DNA from: Emmonsiellopsis sp. PD_33
Taxonomy: Eukaryota; Ascomycota; Eurotiomycetes; Onygenales; Ajellomycetaceae
DNA: 64,000 nt
Assembly (NCBI GenBank): GCA_032988165.1
Contig: JANTQF010000006.1
Coordinates: 62,001 to 126,000, forward strand
Direction: 5' to 3'
In this document: piece by piece, positions 47,768 through 60,725 of the stretch
Position numbering within the stretch: position 1 is the stretch's first letter
Layout of the letters: every line of letters starts with the position of its first letter
Notes under the pieces: model-generated
Databases searched by the model: none
The model's input: only the letters and a program-made list of their open reading frames with translations
What the model was told of the DNA's origin: nothing
Made by a program: the position numbers and the translations under genes

Positions 47768-50700
47768 CTGCTCTGTCTAGACTATAGGATCATCTCATTG
47801 CTGATATCCAACTTGAATTAAAGCCTCAGAAAGCACATTAAGACCTGTTATAGTTATAATGGTAGGAAAGTGATAGGAAATACTATTATATAGAATAGGC
47901 AGACTAGAGGGCATTACAGGTCTGTATATGAGATTTTAATTTGCCTGTAAAAGCTATTCTCATATGCTACTCTCTAGAATCTCTAAAGACTTATCATCTT
48001 TCTGAATTCTAATGAATCATAAAAGTATTATTCTCTACTTTATAGTAGCTAGGCCTGTACTCTCATGCAGAATATATAATATAATGATTCACATGTCTTC
48101 CTACTTATAAGAAATGGTCTTTCAGCTGGTCTTAAAATTCTATAAATCTTAATTAGTAAGTATTTACAGGAAGACATTCTGAATAATTCTACTATCTAGA
48201 AATCTCCTTCTATAAAGCTGGTGATTTCACTTAGAGATATAATAATACATACTAGGGATTATAGTTATGCAGTTTGCATGGTTCTCATTCATTATACTAA
48301 CAGACCCTTAGATCATATTCATACTATAGCTTTCTTCAGTAAGGTGGCAAATATTAATATTAATATGTTAGAAAAATGTGCTATCCTCTTTCCTGGCCAA
48401 CTTAGTATAATAAGGGTAGGAGATGAGCTGCATCTGATGATCCAGGTAAAGAGTAATGTACCAGATATAGTAAACTAGGTCCTAATGAATTATCTATTGA
48501 ATAATCTCATGGAGTATCATGTAAAGCTACTCTAGTAACTTCTGATTTTTTTACTGATGAAATGAATATATATCTTACTTATATAATGTAATTTTTCTGA
48601 GTATATTAAATGCAGTTAGTATATTTCTATTACCTAGTTATATTTAGAGTCAGAAGAAAATTAAAAGAGATAAAGAGTCATTCTTATACTAATCACTCAG
48701 TATGCAGTTTACATGTATTTCCCAACTTAAGGTTTTTCAACATGTTTGCTCAGTTCAGCAGAATAGTAGAAGAAAGGGCAGTATACTTTATATAATATAT
48801 CTAAAGAAAGTCCTCAGAATAGATAGGATAGTAATCTTTGCAGAAATAATGAAAAATACTATTAGTAGTGTAGATCTAGCTAAGATTTCTGCAGCTATTA
48901 ATAATAGTGTTAAGTCTGAATAATAAGGCTGTGTTCAGTGCAGAGAGCTTACCTTACCACCTGAGAGGTGCAAAAGTGGATCATAATCTCATACACACAA
49001 AGATAGTGTGTAAATAGTGTATATTTCAACTTCATATGGGAAGGCCTTCAGGGAAAAGATGCTGCCTAAGGGTAGCATCTTTTTGCTGAAGGCCTTCTCA
49101 TGTGGAAATCAACTAACCTTACCTGATTTAGATGAAAATCTCCACTTTCTACACTATTAAATACTACTAAAGTCAAAATTGACAAAACATGGTCAGGAAG
49201 GGTTTAAATTACAAAAACTGCTTAAATTACTGAACATCCTGGCCTTTCTGACCATTTAAAAATGATAAGAGGCAGAAAGCTGCCCAGGGGACATCAGCTA
49301 ATCATGTTTTATTAAAAATATGGGTTGCACTGAACACAGCCTAAGGCTGTCTGATCTAACTTGAAACTCTCAATCAGCAGAGTGATTTTTCCTCTAAGAT
49401 TAATAGTATAGTAGTACTATAAAGAAAAAGAAAATAATAGTTTTATAAGCTAATTTAAAAGCTTGATAAGCTAGCTATCATTCAGCTCTTTTACATTACT
49501 AAGCTGAGCTTTCAGAGTAAACTTAACATTTTAATAGCATGCATATTTATAGCAGCTAGCCTCTCAACAATTTTCAATAGCTTCAGTAATGTCTGAGTCC
49601 TCTCTGTCAGCACCTTAATTCTCAAGCTCTGCCATATCTTCTGGTGACATGCTGGTGAAACAGGAGAGGCTGATGTTAAATAGGAAAGTAGCTATTAATA
49701 AAATTAATTAGCTAGAGATATGTCATAGATGAGGAGTAGGTGAATTAAGGTCAGGGTTTTGAAAAATACTAGATGAGAAAGCAGAAGAGGATATTAGAAC
49801 TAATGTAGAATAATGATAATTATTCTAAGAAAAATAAAGAGAAGGTAGAGGTATTTAGCTAGTTATATAGAAATTATATGGTAAAAATGGAGGAGGCTGA
49901 GGCTGAAGGTTTTAAGAGGGTAGAGATAAGAAAATTAATAGATAAGAGTTAATAAGTATAAAAAGAGATAGTAGGATATCTGCTGCAAGAATTCTCTTAG
50001 GGCTAATATAAAGCTTAGTAGTATGAATGGCTTTTATATTTAACTCAGGGCTAATAAAATCTGGCTTGAAAGTCATCTCAAGGTCAGAAAGCATTAGTTT
50101 CTTATGAAGCTCTATAGCTCTCTCAGGATTTTGAGAGAGCTGAATTTATATCACCTAATTGATTTTTCCTACTATAGATAGATAGTCATAATTTCTTGTA
50201 AGAGTTACTACATACTAGCACTATTTTTTTTTCTTTAGTATCAGCTAGAATTTATCAGTAAAATTCCTTCCCTAGTATTCTACACAAGTTTTATATTCTT
50301 CTTAGGTGTAGTTTTAATGAATCTTAACTATCTTCATCACACAATAAATTTTCACTATCTAATGATGAAATTCAGTCTCAGATATTACTACCTGCCAGAC
50401 TTCATTCTTCTTCATTCATTTAAAGTATGTAGTTACCTCCTCCTCTCTATCTTTATGCCTGCTCATGATCAGATTAGTGATTTCACACTGAATCTAGTAG
50501 TATGAAGTTATATGCCTATTAAGGGTATTAATATACTTCTGAATCTCCTTGGTAGTTGACAACTTTTTCTTCCTATATTTAATTAAGGTGAGGAAATTAG
50601 TAGGCTTCAGGGTCAGAACATATAGATTTCAGTAGTTCAATATTTTACAGAAAGGTAGTGAGGGAAATTATAGATATAATGCTATTATATATTATATAAG

Positions 50701-51885
50701 TTAGTTTGAAGGCAAGGCTGAGATATCTATAATGATAGTGAGGAGAAAGTGGAGGGAAATATAAAGCAGAGCATACTCTTATAATTTTTTGAATGTGAGA
50801 TGTAAAGGCAGCTATAGCCAGTAAAATAAGAGAGTAAGAGAAGCATACTATTATAAAATAAAAGAAACAAAGAAAACTGTAAAGAAATGTGAAGATGCAT
50901 TCAGATCCTAGCATGCCACTTATACTGATATTTGAATTATAAAGAGATAACTAATAAAGGAAATAAACTGATCAGCTGATACAGTCAAATAAAGAAAATA
51001 AAGAAAAATAAATAAAATAAGGAAATAAATGCAGTAATTAGATAATAACTGTAAAACTTTTATCATGAGAAATCAGAGATTATAAAGCATTCTCTTTCTT
51101 ACTCATATCTTTATTCTTCTTACCATTATCCTCTACTGAATCCATATTATTTAATATCACTAGCATTTAATCATTATAAAGGTAGAATTTCTTTATCTAG
51201 TTACTTATAGTGATGTTGTGGAATAGTGTGCTATTCAGCTCCTCAAAATAGTAAGTGCCTTTCTCATGATTTGCCTCTCACACATGATACAGACCTAATC
51301 ATTAGAAGTTAAGTTTAATAGAATAGAATGTTTCTATTGTAATGTCATGCAGAAGGATAAGATCTCCCACCTAGACTAAATTGCATATTAATTATTTAAT
51401 TTTATTAAATAGATTCTGATTTTTCTTTCATGCATACTGCAGGTGAAAGGCTGCCTCCTCCAGGTCCTCATCCTGTCTCTCTAACTGTTGAATTTGCATG
51501 TATATCAAGCTAGCATGAGAGTAAATAGTGTGCCATGAAAGTGTCTGCTACATCAGAACTTCAAGCTCAATAGGGAGGATAGCATTATAATCATATTACA
51601 GATAGAATAGTGTCTCACCTGTTAATTATTAAATAGAGATATGATCTATCTATAATGCTGAGTAGAAATAATTAATTTAATTCCTTCTATTTGCAGTAAG
51701 CTTCATCAATACATCTAGAATAAGGTAGTGATTATATTCAATTGTGCCATTCACTTTTACATTGTACAGTAAAATCATTATTTACTTGATATGATACTTG
51801 ACAGTGAGAATTCTGGTCTACTTCTGATTTTCTGGCCTGCTATCACACATTATTTCCTGGAAACAGCTATGCTAATATATAATAT
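47768..51885 (-). mobile_element. Gypsy B0, middle segment (ORF3 and integrase regions)
   Basis: Resumes with CTGCTCTGTCTAG, the counterpart of CTGCTCTCTCTGA at 37966 in B1, and is then collinear with B1 from 37970 to about 41675. Many TA conversions relative to B1. It contains the B0 version of ORF3 (for example 49912-50094 and 50645-50914 on the reverse strand) and a MITE at 48927-49341. A4 is inserted at its right end, with TSD AATAT. Confidence 0.88.
48927..49341. mobile_element. PIF/Harbinger-type MITE (415 bp)
   Basis: Perfect 16-bp terminal inverted repeats GGCTGTGTTCAGTGCA / TGCACTGAACACAGCC, flanked by the 3-bp duplication TAA (48924-48926 and 49342-49344). A 3-bp TWA duplication with GG-starting ends is the PIF/Harbinger (Tourist) signature. 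An internal hairpin lies at about 49039-49106 (AAGGCCTTCAGGGAAAAGAT with TTTGCTGAAGGCCTT). B1 lacks the insert at the matching place (about 39118), confirming it as an insertion. No coding capacity. Confidence 0.93.
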
Positions 51886-52139
51886 TGTAATGGTCGCACT
51901 CTGATAAGCAGATTGTACAAGCTATACACTAGAATCAAGATTATAATCACTAGAGAAAGAAAGGAAAAAGGAAAAGAAATCATGAGATCATGTGATATAA
52001 ATAGAAGAGAATTATATGAGGTTGAAGTGAATAAACATTCATATAAAGGCCTGGTTAGAGGTATCTGATTGAGTAATTAGAGATTAAGTGAAGTTTAGGT
52101 GAGCTATAGATATAGAGTATAAGAATGTAGCCCTTCACA
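51886..52139 (-). repeat. A4 3' LTR (254 bp)
   Basis: Plus strand TGTAATGGTCGCACTCTG...TAGCCCTTCACA. It retains one CG at about 51894, the only one seen in an A-family copy, and gives the best view of the ancestral LTR end. Confidence 0.92.
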
Positions 52140-55100
52140 TTATCCTACTCTATTTAATTTTAGAGGGTAGGTAGAAGGGTTTGGAAAATCAGGTGCAGCA
52201 TGCCACAGGTAGAGTCTTATTAGATGGATGCAGTTCTTTATAACAGGTGAGCACAGTAGTGTCCTGCAGGGTGGAGATTAGTTCTCATAAAGAGGCTTCA
52301 TAGCTGAGCCACTTCACCAGGTATTGAAATCCTTATCTGTGGCAGCAGTGGTTGAGGATAGCTTTAATCTCATACTCTACCTCATTATCTTTTCTAATAA
52401 TGCCAGGGGAATGCCAGTCAGTGACCTCTTATGAAGGAAATAGGTTAGTGGAGGCCTTGCAGAGCAGGTTCATGTAAAATATGTTATGAATTCTAGGTAG
52501 TATGTTAAGGTAGTAGTTATAACTTTCTAAAACTTTAATGACAGTATACTTAGCATATTAATAGTCAAGCATGTAAGATGAGCAATCAGTCATGATGTTT
52601 TAGAGGTCTAGCCAGACCTTATTATTTACCTTATAACACTTAGTGGGATTTCAGTAGGCATTCACACAGTCCTGTTGGTCCTGCTGGGCACTAGTCATAG
52701 AGAATTTAGCTCACTTATGGGCTTACTAGAGTTTTGAGATGATAGTGTTCATAATTTAGATTAGACTATAGGATGAAATGAAAGATTCAGATAATTCAGT
52801 AAGATTAAGAACTTCAAGATTATAATCATATAAGAGGAAAAATGAGCTAATATCAGTGCTAATAGTATTACAGCTATTAATTGTAAGTTTAGCATGTAGG
52901 AGGAGTTCATTCCAGTCATTCTGAGCATATAAATAGAACTTTTAGAGGTAGTTCTTAGTTATCTGAATCATATCATGTTTAGTACTGCTATCAGTTTTAG
53001 GGTGATAAGCAGTTGAGAGGTACTAGGAGATCTTAAGGAGCTAGCAGATTTAGCTCTAGATAGCTCTAATGAACTAAGTTCTATAGTTTGAGATGATTAT
53101 ATAAAGTAGATCATGCAGGCAATAAAATGAGCTTTAGAGAAAGACTTTAGCTATTATGAGCACATCCATCTTCATATAGAATTTAAGGATGACACTCTTA
53201 CTGAGGCAGTCAATAATGATAAGGATATTTTTACAGCTATTACTTATAGAGAGGTCTACTGTAAAATCAATAGTGACATCACATCAGACACATTCAGAGA
53301 TTAGGAGAGATTTAAGCAGACCTTGGTAGTGATCCCACTAGGCAATGATGGATCAGTAGATGTTGTAGTTCTAAATGAACTATTAGATACTCTGAGATAT
53401 ATTAGATTAGTAGAAATCTCAGGATAAAATTTAGTAGAGTACTTTACAGTCTGGGTGGCCAGTCATTAGAGAATCATGAGTTTCCTGTATGATTCAGGTG
53501 TGTAATGATTCTGAATCAGGAACCCACTAAGTCTCCTAGAAGTATAATTAGAAGTTAGAGTCTACAGAGTATTCAGTAATGTTAATGCAGGCTTGGAGTT
53601 TAAATAGAAAATAGTGAGCTTTATCTTAGATGATTTAGATTATTATCTGAAGGCATTCATTAGAGGCAGCAGCAGTATTCTAGAGTTCTTGAAGTAGGAA
53701 TGATCTGGAGAAGCTTTCCACAGAGTCTGCCTAGGCAGCTATGATTAGCAGGGCAACAGATAAGATATGTATTACTCCATGTAGTATTACTTTGGATTTC
53801 TTGAGGATCTGCAGGTCTAGTAGTCTCTGTTCATAATTTACTCAGTAGGTATTAGAGTCTTTAGAAGGTATATTCTGTTCACATCAGGAGAGGGCATTGG
53901 CCATGAGGTTCTCTGTGCCAGAGCAATAATAGATTATAAAATAGAAGTGGCTAAGAAATTTAGCTCAGCACATCTGTCATTCAGAGAGTTTACAGGTCAT
54001 AATGAAATACTAGAGGTTCTTATAATTTATAATGATCTTAAAGTCTTTCACACTGTAGAGTTTAGAGTTCTATTCTTTCAGGCATCAGATAATAGCAAGG
54101 AGTTTCTTATTATAGATCTTATAGTTAGCTTCAGCAGGACTAAGCTTTTAAGATATAAATGTATATAGTCACAGGATACCTTCATCATCTCATTGCATGA
54201 GAGTACTGCCTATAATATAGCTAGAGGAGTCTGTTTCAACTACCATTAGATAGTCAGGGTTAAATGTAATGAGCATCAGGGTAGAGATGAATATCTACTT
54301 AAAGCATGCAAATATCTTGTTAGCTTCTTTAGACTATTGAAATTACTGGTCTTTATGTGTGAGGTTAGTTAGTAGTCAGATAATGTCAGAAAAATCTCAA
54401 ATAAAGTATTAGTAGAAATTCACAAATTCTAGGAAGTTCTATACATTTTTTACAGTTATAGGAACCTCCTATTTAAGAATAGCAGTAATCTTCTTGAGGT
54501 CCATATAGACTCCCTTCTCCACCTCTATGATGAAGCCAAGGTAGGTTGTCTCTTGAACTTTAAAGGTAGATTTATTAATATTAATTGAGAGACTGTATTT
54601 GTAGAGGCAGGTGAGGACTTTTCAGATGTACTCCTAATATTACTTATAGAATCTATTAGTGAAGATGAGGATGTCATTAAGATAGGTAGAAGTAAATTCA
54701 TCTAAATAGTCCTATAAAGCCCAGTTGATGTATTTCTGGAAGGTGCTAAGAGCATTTATAAGATTAAAGAGGATAAATGTCCATTTAAATAGATTATATC
54801 TTGTGTGAAAGGTAGTTAGCCATTCATCTCCTTCTGTAATTTAAATCTTATAAAATGTGAAAATGATATTGAGCTTCATGAACCACTTGACTTGTCTAAT
54901 TTATTTGAGGGTTTCATTGATTAATGGTAGCACATAATGATGTTTTCAGATGAGGCAGTTAAGGCCCTAATAGTTAATGCAGAATCAGAGGCCTCTACCT
55001 GGCTTCTTTATAAAGAGTATGGGTACACTGGTGGGCAAGTTACTAACTCAGATGAACCCCTTATTCAGAAGGTCATTAAGGGTCTTGTGGAGCACAAGTA

Positions 55101-57227
55101 ACTCATCACACAACATGTTGTATAGAGATCCTCAGGGTGGCTGGGGATCTTTACTGTCTGTCTTCTCAAGCTTGATATAGTAATTATGCATGCCATGGAA
55201 TGGCAGGAGTTTCTCAGTGACCTTATAGTTAAACATGTCAAGAAATTCATAATAGTGTAGGAAGAGGACTGTTACAGAGTCAGTCTTCAGCTTCTTAGAG
55301 AGTCAGAAGAGAGCTTTCTCTATATCAGACATGCTGGCAGTGAAGATTTCAATGGGAGATTAAGACTTAAGCTTCTAATTGTAACATTAGAGAAGCTTAA
55401 AGATATTAGTAGAGATCTGATGAAGGTCAGTAGTTTTATGGATATCCTTCTTGAAGATATAGATGTCTCCAGGGAACATGACACACCAGTTGCACATATT
55501 GATGAGGGCTTGATGTTTGAATAATCAAAATAGGTCTAACATGAAGTCATATGGGAGATCCTTAATTTCATATATGTAAGCATTCTTTTAGAGGAATCCA
55601 CCAACATTAATATCAAGCTTCATCATATTTTGTATAAAGCTGCTAGTATTGCCACTGATGCCTTCAATCTTTCAGGGGACAATCAGGATACACAGGAGAT
55701 TATAATAGTTAATTATGTAAAGGTGAATTATTATGTAGTAACAGCAGCTGCTGTCTACCATAACATTCATATTAAAAGAATAATTAACTATAATAAATAT
55801 AAGGATTACTGAAACTGTCATCTTCTTCTCAAAGGTCTTCCTATCTAACTCTGGGAGCTTCCACTCACAATTTCATACAGAAGCTAGTCTTTTCCCAAGT
55901 CTGACTTAATATCTTTAAAGTCCTCCTCTTCCTCAGGTTTGATCTGTACATTCACAGATCATACAGGCAGTTTTGAGGGAATATAGGTTTCATGGCAGTT
56001 AGTGGCTCTATACCCAGGTTTGTCACAGTTAATGCAAACACCTCAGGTGTAGCAGTCAGTAACAGCAGCAGTAGTCATATTAGGGATATAGAAACCATTC
56101 ATACAAGCTGTCAGCTCTTAATCCATGATGTTCAGATTACAGAGCTGAGTCACTCTGAAAGAGGCTACTCTAGAGGTAGTAGAAATATTACTATAGATTT
56201 AGCCCTGAATGACCTTAATCTCAGATAGGTTATTCTATATACTACAGAGCTTCATATAATATTTAAGATATATGAGAGGTTTGATAGAGACAACAGTCTG
56301 CTACAGAAGTTCAAATTTGATGGCCTTCTTAAGTAGGTCCTTCTTGATGATGTTATCTCACAGCTGGCTGCTAGCTTTCAGGATCTTCTGATTGAATTTT
56401 AGAAGAAAAGTGGTGAGTAGATCAATCTTCTGGTAAACACTGTGCAGCCAGGTTAAAGCCTTCTAGGTCACTGAAGGGTTAGAGAAAAGGATGTCAAGCT
56501 GATTAAAAATGACATCAGGGGTTATAGGAATGAGCTTGATGTTAGCCTTTATTCAAGGATAGAATTAGGTGATAGTAGTGCCAGAGAGTTAGGTGTAGAT
56601 ATACTAGGCCTGATCAGTGAGAAATCCAATTATGAGGCTATCTAAAGTAATTTTAGCCTTCACACTGAGGCACCAGGTAGAATATTCAGAGACTTATTTG
56701 CCCATGAATTTCTTAAGGGTGGCAAGCCTTTTCTTTGGGCATCTCAGGAAGTCCTCAAAAGAAGCAGTCAGGTGAGCAGGAGTCAGGATAGGAGCTGAAG
56801 TCAGTATAGATGTATGATTTTATTTAGCAATGAAATTAATCTTATTTATAAGCTATTAGATGAAGTTTCAGAATTCAGCATCAGAGCCCTGAGGAGGGAT
56901 GCTATCTTTATATAGAGAGTTTATATTCATAATAGATTTAAAAGATTGTTCAGATTTAGAGAGTTCAGAGGATTCAGAAAGTTTAGAGGATTCAGAAAGT
57001 TTAGAGGAAAATCTCATGAGATATTAATATAGACTGTTAGGGCTTTAGGGTCTTTCACTGATATATTGTCTAGTGAAGCTGAGCTAGGCAAGTTGTATTT
57101 CAGATTTCAGAAGAGTTTACTATATACATAAGTTACATTTAGAGGAATCTGCTATGCATGTAAATCACATTTAGAAGATAAATATAATAAGGATCTCTAA
57201 GAAGAGATCAAGTGAGTAATTATAAAA
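52140..57227 (-). pseudogene. A4 gag and pol remnant
   Basis: Reverse-strand order as in A1: gag about 55900-56950, protease near 55780, RT about 54380-55090, RNase H about 53880-54290, integrase about 52740-53520, chromodomain about 52250-52410. The RT active site reads YLND at about 54670-54690 on the reverse strand, where A1 has YLDD, so the first catalytic Asp is lost. Stops are numerous. Plus-strand open frames here are shadows. Confidence 0.85.
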
Positions 57228-57481
57228 TATAATGGGTGTGCTCTGATAAGTGAATTATATAAGCTATACACTAGAATTAAGATTATAATTGCTAGAGAAA
57301 GAAAGGAAAAGGGAAAAGGAATCATGAGATCATGTGATATAAACAGAAGAGAATTATATGAGATTAGAGTGAATAAATGTTCATATAAAGGCCTGGTTGA
57401 AGGCATCTAATTGGATAGTCAGAGATCAGGTGAAGTTCAGGTGAGCTATAGATATAGGATATAAGGATGTAGCCCTTCATA
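57228..57481 (-). repeat. A4 5' LTR (254 bp)
   Basis: Plus strand TATAATGGGTGTGCTCTG...TAGCCCTTCATA. It differs from the other A4 LTR by transitions; the retained CG of the other LTR has become GT/TG here. Confidence 0.92.
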
Positions 57482-57486
57482 AATAT

Positions 57487-58681
57487 CTTCATAAATAAAC
57501 TAGATTATATATTCTACTTTAGTATGAGTAAGGAGTTAGCCTTTAACCCAGTTAGTAAGATCATTTTGAGTAATAACTGTATATAATTTCCCCTAGTTCT
57601 TTAAAAATTTGATGACATCAATACACCACTTATCCCACAGATAGTTACAGTGAGTTAGATATAGCGATTCCTCAAGATAGTTACTTTCCTAAAATTAATA
57701 CTCATAGCATTTCTTGTAATATCCCTTAACCTCAGTAAATAGACCTTCCCACTAATATTACTAAGAGACCTTATGATTAATTATCTTATAGTCTTTATAA
57801 TTAGACTTATTATGCATTCAAGCAACAATTTTCTTCTGCTCATCTGAATTATCTATTATGCACCCCAGTGGAATCTCTTTGCCTGACTGGTAAAATAAAT
57901 GTTACTCATGCATCATATAGTTCAGTGCATATTTATACTATTTTGAGAAAACCTTGCAAGGAATATCATCAGGCTACTTCAAGATAGTGAGATATCTGGC
58001 AATTAATTCACTACAATTAGAATAGAATGGTGAAAGAATATAGGATTCTTTACTATTAGTATCATCAGAAATATTGAAATTAGGAATAGTAGCAGAAGCC
58101 ATATTAATGTAATTAAACTTTATCTTTATAAATTTATTAATGTTCTGATCCTCAGGCATCTTATCATCAGCAGATAGTCATTAAGAAAGATTATTAGCAG
58201 CATTATGAATTTAATCAGAAATGTGATAAATATTAAAATTGAATATCTAAATTCAGGTGAGTTAGTTGATTACTAGAGTGCCAGGAAGATTAATAACTAT
58301 TCAGTTGAGCTGAGTAACTAAAATTTTCACATCAGTTTTAAGAATGAAGTGAACATTATATAGGTAATATTAGTATTTCTTTAATATTTTGAGGATGACT
58401 TAGTACTCTTATTTCCCTATATCATACTTTACTTCTACTAGACTCTAAATCCCACTCTCATATTAATAGGAATGAAGCTTTTTATTTCTAATATCTTACT
58501 AGCTCAGCATTCCTCCTTAATTATATTTACTGACATTAGTTGTAACTATAATATTCTCAGTATCTTTAGAATAATTAATGCAGTGTAGAGCAGAGGTGGT
58601 CATCAGTGCTATCTTCAGAACTGATATGATATTTAACTGCTTGAATTCTTAGATGAAAAAGGCATTTTTTTTGAATAGTAA
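57487..58681 (-). mobile_element. Gypsy B0, right segment (integrase to RNase H)
   Basis: Collinear with B1 from about 41675 to 42860, ending with ATTTTTTTTGAATAGTA, the counterpart of the region just upstream of RNase H. Copia D begins at the next base. One CG remains near 57664. The rest of B0 (RT, gag, 5' LTR) should lie beyond D, outside the window. Confidence 0.86.
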
Positions 58682-58831
58682 TGATGTGGAAAGCTTAAGG
58701 TCTTGCATTTAAGTGATGTATATAGCTATCTAAGTATGTCAAGTGAGAATGTAGGATCATATGATCAGGGAGTCACATAACCACACATTTACAAGCTATG
58801 CACTGCAGGCCTTATGGTCAGGGCTCTAATA
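58682..58831 (-). repeat. Copia D 3' LTR (150 bp)
   Basis: In the coding sense it starts TATTAGAGCCC (ancestral TGTTAGAG) and ends TTTCCACATCA. Immediately upstream in sense is GGGGGG (58832-58837), the polypurine tract. A short LTR of this size is usual for Copia. Confidence 0.75.
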
Positions 58832-58989
58832 CCCCCCTTGACCTGCATGCACCTCCTGAAATGCAACAACTAATCTAGAAAATTACATATAAAATTTATA
58901 GAGATATTCTAGTCTCACTCCTTCACTTCCAGGGTCCTTCTCATATAACTGCCACAAAAATCACTTGCAAAATACCCATAAAAACACTC

Positions 58990-59700
58990 ATTATCTTCAT
59001 CTATAATCCACTGTGAAATCACCTCTATAACTACTCTAAGCCTCCTTCATGGCTTCATCTCCTTTCTTTACACACCTGAGATTGATCCCTATTTGCCTTG
59101 TAGAGATCTCAAACTTCTTAAGTGCTAGTAGCTTCATTAAACCATCTGCTGACATGTTATTTATAGATAACTGTCTTATGTTGATAATCTTCTTCTCAGC
59201 TGCATCCTAAATATGATGATATCAAATTTCAACATAGCAAATATTTTATGTGACCTTCTCATCCTATATGACTGCCAGAGTACCCATGTTATCTGTGTAC
59301 ATTGATACAGTAATGTTTGTAGAAGCCAGGCTGATCTTATTGAGTAGGCTGTGAATTTAAATGATAGTCTTAATTGACTCACTTACAGCTATATATTCAG
59401 CTTCCATTGAGAACAGTGCTACTACTATTTACTTCATCAAGCATCAGACTATCAGGCTGCCTGCAAGCTTAATGACCATGCTAGATGTTAATTTTCTATC
59501 CTTCTTATCATCTGTGTAATTACTATTCAAAAATGCCTTGATTTGTTATAGACCATCAGCCTAGTACTAGATGCCAATATCCTGAGTTCTCTGTAAATAC
59601 TACAGTAAGTACTTCATACCCTGCCAGCACACTTTTGTAGGCTTAGATGTGTAACAGCCCAGGTGCCTAACCATGTATGTGATATCAGGTCAGGTGTAGG
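58990..59700 (-). pseudogene. Copia D RNase H
   Basis: Reverse-strand frame reads FLNSNYTDDKKDRKLTSS at about 59490-59540 (family: GYSDADWAGDxxDRKSTSG), then MEAEYIAVSESIKTIIQ (about 59375-59425, family: STEAEYIAxSEAxKE), TDNMGTLAVIQDEKVT (family: CDNQSAIxLA) and YHHIQDAAEKKIINIRQLS followed by MSADGLMK (family: T..QxADxLTK). The order is typical of the Copia C-terminus. Few stops. Confidence 0.9.
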
Positions 59701-60725
59701 TCACAAGATATTAGAACAAGCTAACAGCTGTATGATAGATCTTTTCATTGAATGATATCTCATCTGAGAGTAGGTTAAAACTGGGATCCATCAGGATCTT
59801 GACAGTGTTACAGTCCTACATATCAAATTGAATAAGAAGAGCTTTAATATAGGTGTCCTAGGAGATCTTTATTCCCTTTATGTCTCTAATTATTTTCATA
59901 CCAAGGTAGTGGTGAGCATCACTCAAGTCCTTAATATCAAAATGATTTGCAATTTTTGTGTTGACATTCTCAATATTCTTTACATTTAGACTAATAAATT
60001 TAACATTATTAATGTAGAGCATCAAATAGATCTGCAACTCCTTATGATACTAAAGATTATGATCCTATTTGCACTACTTGAAGCTTAGTTTCTCCAGAAA
60101 ACTTGTTAAGAGATCAAATCAAAGCTTCAGTGCTTGCTTTAAGCTGTAAAGACCCTGTAGCAGGTGGTAAACATCCTCCAGATTGCCCAAATCAAATCCA
60201 GTAGGCTGCTTCATGAATAACTGTTCATTTTCAGGGAGTTAGGCATTGAGAAAGGCCATTATAAAATCAACTTGATAAATATGCTAACTTTTGAGCACTG
60301 CAGTGGCAAACATCATATGAATAATATCAGTAGAGACCACTGGGGCATATGTTTCATAATAATTGATGTCCTTCTGTTAGCAGAATCCCTTGACTACCCA
60401 GTGGACCTTAAATGCCTTTATTACACCATTTTTATCAGTTTTGATCCTATAGACCCATCTACCACTCAAGATAGATGTCTATTTTACAGGCTTAGAGATA
60501 ACTTCAAATACCTTGTGAGATAGCATGCTATTCACCTCACTTTTCATTGCCTCTATCCATTTCTTTTTATACTTGCTGCCAACTGCCTCATCATAGGTAG
60601 TTGGGACCTTGATACTATTAATAAACTCCAGAGCCTGAGCTTTATGGGCTGCAAAAGCTTTCAAGTTCTTAAAGGGTTGATATTTGACATCATCCAACAT
60701 GATAATATTGATGAGCTCCAAATCT
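59701..60725 (-). pseudogene. Copia D reverse transcriptase
   Basis: The N-terminal block at 60479-60721 is open: VPTTYDEAVGSKYKKKWIEA, MKSEVNSMLSHKVFEVI. Next come GRWVYRIKTDKNGVIKAFKV, YYETYAPVVSTDIIHMMFAT and IYQVDFIMAFLNA (about 60240-60470), then LFMKQPTGFD. The active site reads YINN at about 60005-60016 where Copia has YVDD, so both catalytic Asp are Asn. HYLGMKIIRDIKGIKISW and QFDM follow near 59830-59920. Sequence order and motifs are unmistakably Copia. Confidence 0.92.

Larger units (their letters stand above)
51886..57481 (-). mobile_element. Gypsy A4, full-length reverse copy inside B0
   Basis: 5596 bp, with 254-bp LTRs at both ends (51886-52139 and 57228-57481) and a perfect 5-bp target duplication AATAT (51881-51885 and 57482-57486). 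Collinear with A1 in reverse. B0 integrase sequence continues on both sides (TATATAATATT before, TCTTCATAAATAAACT after, equal to AATATTCTTATAAATGAATT in B1 near 41670). Confidence 0.95.
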
